A DNA stretch of 64,000 nt from Adiantum capillus-veneris (GCA_014529385.2 CM043963.1:66876895-66940894), one strand, 5' to 3'. Numbered from the stretch's first letter, positions 12,032 to 23,639 are shown. Numbers and translations are program-made. The notes: generated by a model not told the origin, from the letters alone.

Positions 12032-14557
12032 TTACAATGTCCTTATTTGATGATAGCCACTTTTTAGGTCAACCCTATTGAAGTAGGTCGATCCTTGTAG
12101 CTTATCAAATAGGTCTTCTACCCGTGGAACGGGAAACCTATTCTTGATAGTGATCCTATTTAGTGCTCTATAGTCGACACACATACGATATGTGCCATCT
12201 TTCTTTTGCACTAATAGCACAGGTGAGCAAAATGGAGATGAGCTTGGCCTAACCATACCCTTCTCAACTAACTCATGCACTTGCCGCATAGTCTCCTCTT
12301 GTTGAGCTTGAGAAACTCTATAAGGAGGTTTATTAGGCGGTGAACTTCCTAGAAGAAGTTCAATTGCATGGTCATCATTACCTCGTTTAGGAGGTAGCTC
12401 ACAAGGGATGTCGTCAATAAAAACATCTTGAAACCCCTTGAGGAAATTGGATAACTCTAATTCCTTTTGGTTGCTTTTATTTTCTTTTCCTAAAGCATTA
12501 GGTTCATTTTGAGAGTCTTTAACAAAAATCATGTACACAGAAATAGAGCTCTTTATTGACTTGTTGAAAGCTGGTGTATGTACAATGGGGATGGTGTTAC
12601 CCATTTCCTTAGCATCTATATACATGTATTTTTCCCTGAACTTAAAGGAGATTCTCCTTTCAGGAAATTTAACATCGGCAGCCAGGCGGTCAAACCATGG
12701 TGCCCCTAGGCTTACATCCTCATGCTTGAGAGGAGAGATAAAGAAGTCCTCTTTGTCCACATAGCCTTGGACATGAAGCCTCAATTTCCCAATTAAGGGA
12801 GTGACTGAAGCTTCTTGTCCCTTGAAGGCACTATCTGCGGGTAGGACATCTCCCATCTCGTAGGATTGTATGCCTAGCTTGGTGGCCAACTCTATAGATA
12901 TAAAATTGTGAGTAGAACCAGGGTCAAAGAGAATAAAAGCATCATGTTCTCTTACCTTTCCCCAAGCATGGCATGGAGGAGATCCTTTGTGGTGAGTTTG
13001 GTGAGTCTCCTCCTCCTGGATTTCAACCAAGGAAGCTCTAGGAGGATCTTGGCGGTTGTTCTTTTGGGGACAAGCGCGGTACGCATGCCCTTGTTTGTCG
13101 CACTTGAAACACCGGTTATCCTTATGATAACGCTCAAGATCTTCAGGAGAGAGTTTATTCTTACCTTTGTAAACTCCCTTCTCTTTAGCTTTGTTGGAGT
13201 TGCCCTTAAGAGACTTTTGTACATTGTCCTTCCCCTTAGGCTCATTGGAACCCTCGTTTTCCGGGGGCTTATTATTTCTTTTAGCCCCCATTTGGAAATT
13301 GATTCTAGAGGCCACCATAGTGTGGTGTATTACCGCCGATATGGTACGTGGCCTTTGGGAGTTGACATACTCCGCCATTTCTTCGCTTAAGCCCGCACAA
13401 AACTGTTGCTTTTGCTCTCCAAAATCCAACTTTTTGAAGACAGTGGCTTTGAGTTGTAAGTCCCAAAACTTGTCTACATATTTGTGGATGGATTCATTGG
13501 GAGAGAGCTTTAAGCTTCGCCATTCGGTGAGTACTTTGTCTTTGGCATCGGTGGCCAAAAACTGCTTCATAATGGAAGCTCTTAAAGCTTTCCATGTTCG
13601 AGGAGCTTCACCGTTGGCTCGTAGGCTAGACCACCATTGTCTGGAGGACATTTGAAAGTGCATAGCTACATGGCGTAGCTTAGAGGACTCCGTGAAGCCC
13701 TCATCTCCAAACGCCACATCGAATTGTTGGATAAAGGCCAAGACTTTGTCCGTAGCACCAAAGGTACCATCATAGGTAAGGAAAGAGATGCTCTTCCCTC
13801 CCTCTTTGAATTTCTTCAACTTGGACGACCTCTTCCATGCGGCATAGGATTTCCTATGGCCTCTTCTTTTTGATGGTTCAAAGGTTGCACCATCACTTTC
13901 TTCAGAAGGTGAAGAATTTGAAGAAGGTGGAGAAGAGGGTGACCTCTTTCTCGCCTTTTTCTTGTCTTGATCTTTGTCGTCTTCACCATAGCTTTCATAA
14001 GAGGAAGAGAATGAAGAAGATGGAGAAGAGGGTGTCCTCTTTCTCACCTTTTTCTTCTCTTGCTTTTTATCATCCCTCTTTGAATTATGGTGTGGAGAAG
14101 AGTGTGATGGTCTTCTCCGCTTTGGTGGTGATGGAGAGCGTTTCGCCCGCCGTCTTCGTGGAGCCATCTCCGCCGAGGTGGCAGGAGACTCGCTTCTTTC
14201 TCGTTCCTTCGGTGGAGGCTCTTGAGTTCTCCTTTGGGAAGGAGATGCATCATCAAGAAGTAAATTCTTGAGCCCTTTATATGGATTCTCTTCTTCTTCC
14301 CGAATCGGAGAGAGACCTCTTTTGGTAGTCTCACAAGGAGGCTTCCTTGGTGTTCTCTCGTCATGGTGATGAGCTTGGAGAATCCCGTGAGCACGGAGCT
14401 GCCGTTGCACTTCACTTTGGAGAGATGGATTGCCCATGGCTTGTTGAAGCCTAGAAACAAGATAGTTAACAAGCATTGAAGCATCATTAGTAGCTTGCTC
14501 ATGAGCCAAATCAAAGTTATCAACATTAGTTTCACTCTCTTTACTATTGTTAGCCAT
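12032..14557 (-). CDS. Element B gag-protease-RT N-terminus (841 aa, truncated polyprotein)
   Basis: The start at 14557 is chosen because the element G homologue begins at the same place (MVDNN versus MANNS). Residues 1-120: N-terminal region. About 130-235: Arg/Ser-rich stretch with a repeated unit of the K-K-K-x-R-K-R-x-P-S-S-P type, resembling an RS domain. About 250-420: gag capsid-like core (RQWWSSL, HKYVDKFWDLQLKA). Near 485: zinc knuckle CFKCDKQGHAYRAC. Near 550: protease site L-F-D-P-G-S-T-H-N-F (D-P-G in place of D-S-G). About 745 onward: RT fingers (VQKKDGTYRMCVDYRALN). The ORF ends where a frameshift hits RT. It probably made one gag-pol polyprotein originally. Confidence 0.9.
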   Translation of the reverse strand: MANNSKESETNVDNFDLAHEQATNDASMLVNYLVSRLQQAMGNPSLQSEVQRQLRAHGILQAHHHDERTPRKPPCETTKRGLSPIREEEENPYKGLKNLLLDDASPSQRRTQEPPPKERERSESPATSAEMAPRRRRAKRSPSPPKRRRPSHSSPHHNSKRDDKKQEKKKVRKRTPSSPSSSFSSSYESYGEDDKDQDKKKARKRSPSSPPSSNSSPSEESDGATFEPSKRRGHRKSYAAWKRSSKLKKFKEGGKSISFLTYDGTFGATDKVLAFIQQFDVAFGDEGFTESSKLRHVAMHFQMSSRQWWSSLRANGEAPRTWKALRASIMKQFLATDAKDKVLTEWRSLKLSPNESIHKYVDKFWDLQLKATVFKKLDFGEQKQQFCAGLSEEMAEYVNSQRPRTISAVIHHTMVASRINFQMGAKRNNKPPENEGSNEPKGKDNVQKSLKGNSNKAKEKGVYKGKNKLSPEDLERYHKDNRCFKCDKQGHAYRACPQKNNRQDPPRASLVEIQEEETHQTHHKGSPPCHAWGKVREHDAFILFDPGSTHNFISIELATKLGIQSYEMGDVLPADSAFKGQEASVTPLIGKLRLHVQGYVDKEDFFISPLKHEDVSLGAPWFDRLAADVKFPERRISFKFREKYMYIDAKEMGNTIPIVHTPAFNKSIKSSISVYMIFVKDSQNEPNALGKENKSNQKELELSNFLKGFQDVFIDDIPCELPPKRGNDDHAIELLLGSSPPNKPPYRVSQAQQEETMRQVHELVEKGMVRPSSSPFCSPVLLVQKKDGTYRMCVDYRALNRITIKNRFPVPRVEDLFDKLQGSTYFNRVDLKSGYHQIRTL

Positions 14558-14974
14558 TCTAACAACTTTTAGGTGTAAACGTTTTAGGTGTACTTTGGCA
14601 CTTCAAGCCCTAGTTGCTACTCCTCTTTACCCCTTTAGAAAGAGCACTCAAGCTATTGTACCCGCGGCTCAAATACCATTAATTGCAAGGAATAGAAGAG
14701 AGGGTCTTTCGACACCAAAACAGCACCGGCTCCTGTCAAGCTTCTAATAGCTCAATAGTGGATAAGCCGTAGGCAAGCCCCGTAGGACTCCACTATTAAG
14801 ACCATAGCTCTCGACGGTGATGCCCCGTTAACTGCACGAAGGTAGGCGCACTGCAAGGCTGAAAAATCCCTATTCTACTTACTCACAGGCAATTAATAAT
14901 ACCAACCATTTGTAGCTAGCTTGAGGACGTCCCTTCTTGAGCAAGAAAACAGAAACCTTGAGCTCTGATACTAA
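14558..14974 (-). other. Element B 5' leader and tRNA-iMet-type primer binding site
   Basis: Leader between the 5' LTR and gag on the minus strand. The primer site at 14956-14973 reads TAGTATCAGAGCTCAAGG, one base off the common TGGTATCAGAGC start, and is one base from the LTR. Nothing else is recognised. Confidence 0.75.
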
Positions 14975-15666
14975 TGTAACATTTAATGGCCTAATAACTA
15001 ATGTGTAGTGGAAATTAGCATGAACATAGTGCGCATTTCATTAGAATAGATTCCTAATGAGAATTACAAGAGTGCTTGGGTGGACAGAGCAACAAAAAGC
15101 ATAACACCTAGTTAGATAGCATCGACAATACTTTCAAAAGAGAGCGAAATTCAGCTAATGACAACACTTGAGGACCGGATTTTCATGGAGCCGGTCCCCC
15201 CTCCAAAAGGCTTTGTATTATGGGTTCTCCCATCAAGAGAGACATTGTACAATACAATTCTTTGTGTTCCTTCAAGACTAGCTAGTGCAATCAAGATGAA
15301 AGCTTCATGCACTAAGAAAAACACTTAACAAACACAACTTTAACTATCCCCGTTCTCAGACCCAAGACCTCACACACCTTCGAAGATGGTGAGAGCTAGC
15401 AGGGTATGAGAGTAGATTGAGAGAAAGAAGGAGTATCTTACGAGAAAGATGTACATCTCCTCACATAATCACTCATATTAGCATAGCTTAGCTTAGTAAT
15501 TAGCTTGGTAGAGGAGATGAGCATGCATTGAAGCTTGGCTCTTGGTTGGATTTGCATCCACATGCCAAGAGAGTGTTGATGTAGGCTTCTATCTCACAAG
15601 CTTGGAGTAGGTGATGAGCTCTCCATTACAGCTTGGGAAGAGATAGTCTTCTTTGCTTCACACATA

Positions 15667-15764
<98 letters not shown>

Positions 15765-16646
15765 TAATGCCTTGCAAAAATCAGCCCCCTCTCTCCCTTG
15801 GGCGAGCCCCCTTGCTATTTTCTCTTCCTACAGCCTCATTGGCCCTCCCCAAGTCAAGCCAATCACAATTAAGCAGCATAAGTGATAGCCTTCTAACATG
15901 TGTCCCCCTTTCCCCTTTTGTGAGAGCTTTAGGTAATTAAATAATTAAACTAAACTCTCATTGGACCCCTTTGCCTCCTGGCCAATAGGAATCAGGCAAG
16001 CCATGGGGCTCCTGAATGCTCATTGGACCCCTTGGGAGACTGCCCAATAGTCTTCTAGGAGACTTAATTCTCATTGGTTTCTTTTATTAAATGTTTTTAA
16101 ATTAATTAAACTAGATTTACTCTAGCTTAATTCTCATTGGTCCACTTCAAGGATCATCCAATAGGAATTGGGCACACCTTGTGGGCATCTTAGCTAGGGA
16201 GCTGACATGTGTCCCTAATTCCCTTTGTGTAAAGGGGCTTGTGTGTGTGTGTGTGTGTGTGTGTGTGGATTTCTCTCTCATCCCCTAGAAGAAGGGCTCG
16301 CCCCCTCCCATGTAGGGATGTGCAAAGACTTTTAGGGCACACACAAAGCATCCAATTTTCCCTAGGGTTGACCTTTGGACACTACCTTTGAATTTTGGAA
16401 CCTTAGCATTTTGGAAGTCTTAATGGGTTGAACCTTAGGGTCTTTTTAGCCCATTGTTGAACATGGCTCTTTTGCAGATGGCCCCCCGTTTGGATCCCTA
16501 TTTTCCCTCCTTTGGATCCCTACTGTGGCCGGTCTCCTAGCTTAACCAATATTCTAGCTTTTTCTCCCCTGGCACTTTCCCACATTAAACGATCAGTTTA
16601 ATATGAGAAAATCATTTAGGAGAATTAGATATTGATTATTATGACA
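14975..16646 (-). repeat. Element B 5' LTR
   Basis: 1672 bp, the partner of 7698-9276. Most of the length difference comes from one TG microsatellite, 94 bp here (15670-15763) and 20 bp in the other LTR, plus a short duplication of GATCCCTA-containing sequence near 16490-16525. It ends TTATGACA, followed by the TSD TCTTA. Confidence 0.92.
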
Positions 16647-16651
16647 TCTTA

Positions 16652-17466
16652 CAACTTTGAAATTCAAATTTAACTTTTGAATACCTTTCATAATTCTTCA
16701 AGAACTAGCTCCTCCACTTTGGGTATTGTTGAGGTTGATTTCTCCTTAGTTTCCTCTTTCACATCATCCATGACATCAGCCACAATCAACTTATCACCTC
16801 TCACCTATCGTTTCACGATCATATTTATCACTTCAATGACTATCCTCCAATCAGATGTTAAACCCAATTCACTTGTTGAATCCTCCCGCAATTGCACCAG
16901 ACTCTTCTGAAGCCGTGGATCAGCAATCTGAATAAACAATTCAACTCCTTTTTATTTTTCATCGAACGTTTCTCTGTCGAGGACAATATGTCGAATTTCT
17001 TTTCAAACTTCCGTAACAATTCTCGTGCAGATAAATTTTTATTTTTCTTCTGCACCCACTTCATGAAGCTCTATCTGGTTACCCTTTGTGAATCTTCAAG
17101 AAAATATTCTTCCTGCAACGCCTTCTTAAATCCCTGCTAATTTGGGTCTTGAGCCGCCTGAATTTCTTTAATTTGATCCCTAAGCTCTAGAACCGCAATT
17201 AAATGAAACCCTTCCACTGCATTTTGATCATCGATTCCATTGTCTTCCATTGCGTGCTCATAGATATTACAAAATTTGCTAATATCTAGGCCTTCAAATC
17301 GCTGTAATGCATCTGTAACTGTCTCTCAAGCTTTACAAATCCACCCTTGTAGAGTATATTGTTGTTGGGAAGCGTGTTGTTGTTGCATATATGCTGCAAA
17401 TTGTTGCATCATTTGTTGCATGGCTGCCTCTATGATGTTGACATCTTCCTCCACAAATTCTTCACT
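16652..17466 (-). pseudogene. Element A: gag N-terminus remnant
   Basis: Read on the minus strand from about 17466: a Gln-rich start (AAMQQMMQQFAAYMQQQHAS) like the MFMQQQHASERRE start of element D gag, then capsid-like pieces (FLEDSQRVTR, ELLRKFEKKFDILS). Stops and frameshifts are present. It continues in the fragment ending at 7692, on the other side of element B. Confidence 0.75.
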
Positions 17467-17482
17467 CCCCGGCTCGTTTCAT

Positions 17483-17499
17483 GTTGGGTTCACCAAGAA
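17483..17499 (-). promoter_or_regulatory. Element A primer binding site candidate
   Basis: Two or three bases inside the 5' LTR, the minus strand reads TTGGTGAACCCAACATG. Element D has TTGGTGAACCCGACGCG in the same place. It starts with TGG as expected for pairing with a tRNA 3' CCA end, but it is not tRNA-iMet. I cannot name the tRNA without comparison. Confidence 0.55.
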
Positions 17500-17777
17500 T
17501 GTCGGGGGATTTGTATTCGAAAGGTGAGTTGGGAAGGCACGAGGCCTCTAGTTGTGAGAAGTGTGTGGAAGAGAGTTGTAGCAAACACAATTAATGGAGA
17601 CAAATCTTAAGACTGACAAGTTGAACACGATTTTAAAGCTTGATTACCCAAAGCGAACAATTAACCGTACCGCTGCTTAAATTATTTAAGCTCATTACAT
17701 CAGCTTAGTCTGCCTTCATTGGCTTTCCAAGCTTGTCTTGATTATATTTCTCTCCTTTGTTCTCCCTCTGTTGCTTT

Positions 17778-17824
<47 letters not shown>

Positions 17825-18381
17825 CAAGAAAATGATTAATTATGGCTTATGGAAGAGATTACGACTTGGGTTATGGCTTCTTTGATTAGAGTGGCTATGG
17901 AAGCTTGGATTAAAGTGGGCTATGGAAGCTTGGAAAAGGACTAGAATGCCCAAAGCTTATGGCTTCTCTCGCTGATATGGCAGAGAACAAAAATTTGAAT
18001 ATTTCCTAATCGATGTAGAAGTAGCCTCTGTGCGGGAGACACAAAAATTCTCAAAACAATCTTTTTCTTCTCCCAACGCGACCCATTTTTACCAAAAACC
18101 TGTTTTACAAAAAATTTACAAACTAAGACTTTTTTGGCCTTCGTCATGGAGAGGTGTGAAGTCTCTCATAGACTTTCCTTTTTACCACTGACCACATGTC
18201 TTTCTCTACCCAAGTTGCCATCTATGCTTAGGCCTTTATAACCACATAAAACATACACTTCCTGGATTTTCTTACTTGTTCTCGAGCCCTGGTCACTACT
18301 CAATAAATGTGTGAGCTTCAAATAGACTTTTTCTACTTCTCTTTGCTCTTTTTCCCATCATGGAAGCGGAGCTATACAACA
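17500..18381 (-). repeat. Element A 5' LTR
   Basis: 882 bp, partner of 817-1738, with a GA microsatellite at about 17785-17821. It ends TACAACA, followed by the 4-bp TSD ACAT and then in-frame sequence of element H. Short ORFs here are not supported. Confidence 0.85.
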
Positions 18382-18385
18382 ACAT

Positions 18386-19297
18386 GTAGGGCTGGCATGG
18401 GGCCATTTCTCTCATGAAACCATGGCTAGAGCAATAGTGATGACTGTTATATGGCGGCCAACTCTGTTTAACGATGCAAAAGATTTTGTTAGACAACATG
18501 ACTCATGTTAGAGAGAGAAAATGATGACTAGAATGGACAACATTCCATTTCAACCAATGATGGAAGCTAGAGCATTTTCTAAGTGGGGTATAGATTGTTT
18601 TCGTTCAATACAACTGCTTATTGCTTACAAGACTCAGACACAATACAATTTTGTGACCACAATCATTTGACCAAGTGGGAAGAATCTAGAGCCAATAAGA
18701 AGAATGATGTACAAACCATTATTGCATTCTTGTACTAATGTATATCATGTGATATGTGCTTCCAATTGATCTTGTGAGTGGTCAAGGGACATACTTCCTC
18801 AACGAGGTGATAGAGAATCTTCTTAAGAGTTTACACTCATTTGTAACAAATCCACACCCTATTATCCTCAGGAAAATGGCTAGGTAGAACATACGAATAA
18901 AGTCCTAAGTTTGGTACTGACCAAGATTGTAAGCTCGAGCAGAATAGACTAGGAGATGAATATTCACTCATCTCTATGGAATTACAAGGTTTCATTCAAA
19001 ATAGATCTCAATAACACTCAGTTCAAATTTGTCTATGAACTTGATTCTATATTGCCAATGGAGTTTTTACTACTACCAACCCTCACAACTGCACACACCT
19101 TAGAGTGAAAAGCTCATAAACTATCTGAACAACTCAAAAATCTAACATAGCTAGATGAGTAGAGACTAGTTACTATCCCACACATCTATGCTTAATAAAA
19201 GGAAACACAAATATTTATTCGACTCACATTTGTTGTCAAAATTCTTCCAGCAACAAGATCGGGTATTGGTCTACTAGCTGTGGGAACACATCCTTCA
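18386..19297 (+). pseudogene. Element H: integrase remnant (piece 2)
   Basis: Continues the frame of 601-816. It shows the zinc-finger part (GHFSHETMARAI...WRPTLFNDAKDFV), where a Cys is replaced by His (QHDSC), followed by a stop. Next comes the core (KWGIDCF), a frameshifted second catalytic block (IDLVSGQGTYFLNEVIENLL) in which the expected Asp is Gly, then YPQENG-stop-VEHTNK with the Glu. Further on, NYKVSFKIDL and ELDSILPMEF match the integrase C-terminal half. It is cut at 19297 by element E and resumes after 35638. Confidence 0.75.
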
Positions 19298-19469
19298 TGT
19301 CAAGACATGGGTCTTGTACCCTAAGAACTAGGCTTGGCAAGGACTACGGCCAAGGTCCGGGCTAGGCAGTGTGGACAGGGGATCCGTCTAGGGCAAGGGG
19401 CTAGGAGCCCACCTATAAAGGGAGGTTGGGAGGAGGATCCAGTAGATCCTAGTTGCTTAGTTTCTTACA
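19298..19469 (+). repeat. Element E 5' LTR and primer site
   Basis: 172 bp, unusually short next to the other LTRs here. A TATA box (CTATAAAG) lies near 19413. The adjacent primer site at 19471-19483, TGGTATCATAGCC, differs by one base from the tRNA-iMet-type TGGTATCAGAGCC. Confidence 0.9.
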
Positions 19470-19488
19470 CTGGTATCATAGCCACTTC

Positions 19489-20361
19489 TTTTTTAGGACA
19501 CAGGCGTGGAGAGCCAGCCGTTTTTGGCTTTGCATGTGCATGCAACCTCAAATTGGAGAAGGAAGAAGAAACCAAGGCCGAGCGTGTGCAGCAACCCCTA
19601 GTTGAGGACGAGGGCATTTTTCAACCTGCTTAAAATCCTTCCAGATCGGGCTCAGTTGGAGCGCAAGGATAAGCTACACATTTCCCGTCTCTTGCCCGGC
19701 TTCAATAGGGCTCGCCATCGCGAGCTATCTCTCTCTAACATCCTGCGCAGGCGGCCGCGCTGTCTACAACAGAGACCTTCAAGTTTTTTTTTACAAAAAA
19801 CCCTTAAGGGTTGCCCGTTCACACCCGGCCAACCCTCATGGGTCTTCAACAAGGGCCGTGCCCCGCGCAATTGCATTCCCTTGCATCTATAGCTCTCCTT
19901 TTCGACTGGGGGATCCCGTCGATCATAATTTATGTTGATTACTGCAAATCTAGAAGTTCAAACTTGCTGCACACAGTTTTTGAAAGTTTCAACAAGCCAC
20001 TAATTGGCTAATTTTCTACCGATTTGGCGATTGCGTACGATGCAAACCACATCGCACGCGTCTACAGTTTGATTCACATATTTCAGCTTCTTGACGGCTG
20101 AAACCTTCATCGACCAGTGCCAAAATTAACTGGTGTATTGCATACGACGCAAACCAGATTATTGGCAACTCGACTTTGCTCCGTGCTTTCGAGTAAATCA
20201 TCGACTTTGATTTGCTCATTATTTTCAAGCTGCTCTTGGTTGGATATCCACGCAGAGTTAGCACAAAAATTCACTGCTACGACACGGAGTAGCTATACTT
20301 TGCAAGGGCGACCGACATCAAATATTTTTTCTGAGTACTTCTTACACTGCACTGTGTAGCC
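19489..20361 (+). other. Element E 5' leader
   Basis: About 870 bp between the primer site and gag. A motif resembling GCATACGACGCAAACCA occurs twice in diverged form (near 20033 and 20139). No supported ORF. Confidence 0.5.
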
Positions 20362-21200
20362 ATGGATTCGGATATCAACATGAATTTCGATTTTGAGCAA
20401 AGTATTCCCGCACCTGCCAATGATGGCTCGCGGCCGGATACTCTCAAGGAGAGTACCCACGACGCTACGGCAGGAGAAGATACTTACGAATTGCTCGATA
20501 TTCAGGAATTTTGTGCACTTCAGACACGCATGACAGTCATGGACGAAAATTTTAAGGCTTTAAATGAAAATGTTACTAAACTTTCTACTTTAGTCATTCA
20601 ATTGATGCAACAGCAGACTAAGAGTCCGGCTGACACTCACATGCAAGAGCACGTTGGAACACAAGGGCAAGGCCCAATTAATGAAACACTGCATACTCTC
20701 ACTGCCAAAGAGGTAGATCATTTGTTGAAGAATTTCAAACCCCCAGTTTTCAAAGGCGAAGACCGGGACCGCAATAAGGATGTAGTGAACATCTTTCTCA
20801 GTAAAAATGGGATGGAATTCACACCTTACGGCGCACTCCGGATGCAGTAAGAGCTCTGCAAACGAGCTTAACTCTGGAAGGCAAGGCCTACAAATGGTGG
20901 ATGTCTCTCAAGGAGAAGAACATCATACCGCAGAGTTGGGCAGCCTTTGAAACAATGTTCAACAAGGAGTTTTTGCTTACAAATGAGGCAGATCGAAATT
21001 GGACCGACTGGGACACATGCTCCATGCACCAATATCCATCACTCCTTGAATATATCTCTCACTATCGGGACGTCATCCTCAAGTTGGAAAGCTTGGATAC
21101 CTTTCAGCAAGTATGAGGGTTCATACGAGGTCTGATTCCAGAACTTAAGAAGTACGTCAAATCTCAGGACCCTAAAACACTTGAGGAAGCCATAGTGAAA
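20362..21200 (+). pseudogene. Element E gag, N-terminal and capsid part
   Basis: Starts with ATG at 20362 (MDSDINMNFDF). Heptad-like leucines near residues 60-90 suggest a coiled coil. The capsid-like part (FKPPVFKGEDRDRN, then KAYKWWMSLKEKN, SLLEYISHYRDVILKLESL) changes frame near 20808, where an A run is two bases too long. A TGA at 21114-21116 follows and probably replaces an Arg CGA. Gag continues into the frame that holds the zinc knuckle. Confidence 0.85.
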
Positions 21201-22208
21201 GCACATATTCATGATGACCCTGATGATAAGAAAACACATAATAGTCACGTGCCTGCTAGTACACATAATAATACACGCACTCAGTACGGGCACAATAAAC
21301 AAAAATTTATAGTTGCTAATTCAGATGCATCTAAAAAACCCAAGGGGTCTAGGGGTCCTCTCTCTCCTGAGGATTTTGATAAGGCAAAGAAAGAGAAGCT
21401 ATGTTTTCAATGCTTAGGAAGAGTCCATGGCAAAAATGATTGTCCCAAGGGGAAATCTGCTGCCCACGGGAAGGAGAAAGCAGTGCACATGGTGCAACTA
21501 CTGCCTCTCGAGTCTTCCTCCAAGTTTTCTACAGTGGAAGTAACACACACTGAGGTGGTGCATGAATGCTGTCTCACAGCTTCCATGTGGCAACAGACCT
21601 TTGGACCACATGAGTTAGTACGTATGCACGGGTATCTGCAAGGGCACAAGGTGCGCATCTTGGTAGATGACGGAGCTACGCACAATTTCATCAATTATGG
21701 ATTGGTGAGAAAACTCAAACTGCCTCAAACTCCGAGTACCCACTGCTACAAGGTAGCAATGATGAATGGACATGACAGTGAAGTATGGGATACTCAATGC
21801 AGAGCTGTTCCATTGGAATTACAAGGGTACTCTACTTGTTTGGATTTTCAAGTTATGAACATGGAAAGGGATGATGTGGTTCTTGGTAGGGAGTGGTTGC
21901 ATAGTCTAGGACCATCACTGAAGCATAGCTATGAGCACAACAGTTTGATGTTTAATTCCCATGGCGCACATGTGTTGTTGTTAGGAGAAAAGGATATACC
22001 ATCATCACCACTGATTTGTACTGCTGAGCTGATGCAACTCGTTTTTTATAATGAAATAGAACAGGTTTTCTTGTGTTACTCACTTATTTCCTTTCCAATC
22101 TTGATTTTGTTGAACATTCCTCAACGCCACATGCTTCTCTCTCCTCTATTCCACCAATTTCTAATTCTACACAAGCAAAAGTTGCTAATCAGTTACAAAA
22201 ATTGTTAA
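21195..22208 (+). pseudogene. Element E gag zinc knuckle and protease
   Basis: Open frame of 337 codons. Near residue 70 is the zinc knuckle CFQCLGRVHGKNDC (CX2CX4HX4C). Near residue 155 is the retropepsin active site I-L-V-D-D-G-A-T-H-N-F (D-D-G form, known in some plant Ty3 proteases), followed by VVLGREWLHSLG. The last ~60 residues come from a frameshift. The true frame continues into the RT ORF that starts near 22073. Confidence 0.85.
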
Positions 22209-23639
22209 AGGAATTTCAAGATGTTTTTCCTAATGATTTACCATCAGGTTTATCGCCGACACGTTCAGTGCAACACGGCATTGCCGTGGCTGCAGGCTGT
22301 AAGCCTGTTAGTAAACCACCATACCGTATGAGTTACTCAGAGGCTGCTGAAGTGGAACGTCAGCTTGCTGCCTACCTTAGCAGAGGGTTTATACGACCCA
22401 GCTCTTCACCATGGGCTTCGCCTATACTTTTGGTGAAGAAAAAGGACGGAAGTAAGCGCATGTGCGTAGACTACCGAGGCTTAAATTCGGTTACCTTAAG
22501 AACAAATACCCATTGCCAAGGTCGATGAGTTATTTGATAAGCTAACTCACAAACGAATTTTTTCAAAAATTGACTTGCGGTCAGGATATCACCAAGTCCG
22601 TATCCGGCTTGCTGATATACGTAAGACTACATTCCAAACACGGTTTGGACATGATGAGTTTTTGGTGATGCCCTTCGGGTTAACCAATGCACCCCCAACT
22701 TTCATGACACTTATGGATAGTGTCTTGAAACCATATTTGGGCAAATTTGTCATTGTGTTCCTCAATGACATTCTAGTTTACAGTGCTTCTGAAGAAGAGC
22801 ACTTACAACATCTCAGGTAGGTGTTTGAGTTGTTACGTGCAAACAAGTTATATGCCAAGGAATCTAAATGTGATTTTCTAAAGGAAAAAATTCATTATTT
22901 AGGGCATGTCATTTCAGCTAATGGCCTATACATGGATCAATCCAAAGTGGATACCATCCGGAAATGGCCACCTCCTAAAAATCTGGAAGAATTACAAATC
23001 TTTTTAGGCTTCGCAGGTTTTTACCGAAGGTTCATTAAAAACTATGCTCACCTTGCTGTACCTATGACGGACCAATTAAAAGGCAAAGGTAAGTCTTTTC
23101 AGTGGGGTTCCGCTCAACATCAAAGTTTTGAAACACTCAAGGATGCATTAGCTACAACTCCTATACTAGCTATTGTCGATCCTTTGAAACCATTCGTGTT
23201 AGAAATGGATGCCAGTGACCGTGCTATTGGAGCAGTTCTGTTACAAGACGGACGGCCAATTGCATTTGAAAGTAAGAAGCTGGATGCAGCTCAACAGAAT
23301 TATTCTTCTTACGAACATAAACTCTATGCAATAGTGTCTACCTTAAAGACATGGCGTCACTATTTATATGGTGCTCAGTTCGAGATTGTGTTTGACCATG
23401 AAAGCATCAAATGGTTTACACAACAAACAGATTTAAAGGGTCAAAAATCCAAGTGGGCTGAGATCCTTCAGGAATATGACGCCAAGTTAAGGTATCGCAA
23501 AGTCCGATACAATATAGTGGCAGATGCTCTCAGTCGAATGCCAGAGATCAATTCGCTATTGTTCACAGAACTTCGTAGTGAATTTTTAGATTCTCTCAAG
23601 GGCAAATATGAGCAAGATGAAACATATTCCAAAGTGTGA
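22073..23639 (+). pseudogene. Element E reverse transcriptase and RNase H
   Basis: RT fingers ([37 protein letters not shown]) run to about 22500, then a frameshift, then [14 protein letters not shown] and [12 protein letters not shown]. The active site reads V-F-L-N-D-I-L-V-Y: the first catalytic Asp of the x-D-D motif is Asn, a G-to-A change that should kill the enzyme. A TAG at 22818-22820 replaces a probable CAG. RNase H follows (LEMDASDRAIGAVLLQDG, YEHKLYAIVSTLKTWRHYL, VADALSRMPE). The frame ends in a TGA at 23637-23639. Confidence 0.88.

Larger units (their letters stand above)
7698..16646 (-). mobile_element. Element B: Ty3/gypsy chromovirus, nearly complete, minus strand
   Basis: LTRs at 7698-9276 and 14975-16646 start TGTAACATTT and end TTATGACA. 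The 5-bp TSD TCTTA lies at 7693-7697 and 16647-16651. On the minus strand the order is LTR, primer site similar to tRNA-iMet (AGTATCAGAGC, 14956-14973), gag-protease-RT-RNase H-integrase-chromodomain (14557-9633), PPT (AAGAGAGAGGTAA, about 9277-9290), LTR. Coding is broken in only three places (near 12030, 11757 and 11280). It is inserted in the gag of element A, so it is younger than A. Confidence 0.92.
817..18381 (-). mobile_element. Element A: Ty3/gypsy-type retrotransposon, degenerate, minus strand, carries nested element B
   Basis: Bounded by related LTRs at 817-1738 and 17500-18381, both starting TGTC on the plus strand and ending in CA. It interrupts the integrase of element H. The flanking 4-bp ACAT (813-816 and 18382-18385) is a TSD: removing one copy puts H back in phase, while a 5-bp TSD would not. 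The internal region reads on the minus strand: gag start near 17466, gag end and pol from 7692 down to about 1925. Element B (7698-16646) splits gag. The lineage is that of element D (same gag zinc knuckle, D-H-G protease, PPT and primer site). Confidence 0.85.

Noticed and set aside
12908-13655. Plus-strand ORFs of 150-160 codons opposite the B gag
   Set aside because: They are antisense shadows of a strongly supported gag reading frame.
15671-15940. Plus-strand ORFs encoding Cys-Val repeats
   Set aside because: They are translations of the TG microsatellite in the B LTR; the twin LTR has a much shorter array and no such ORF.
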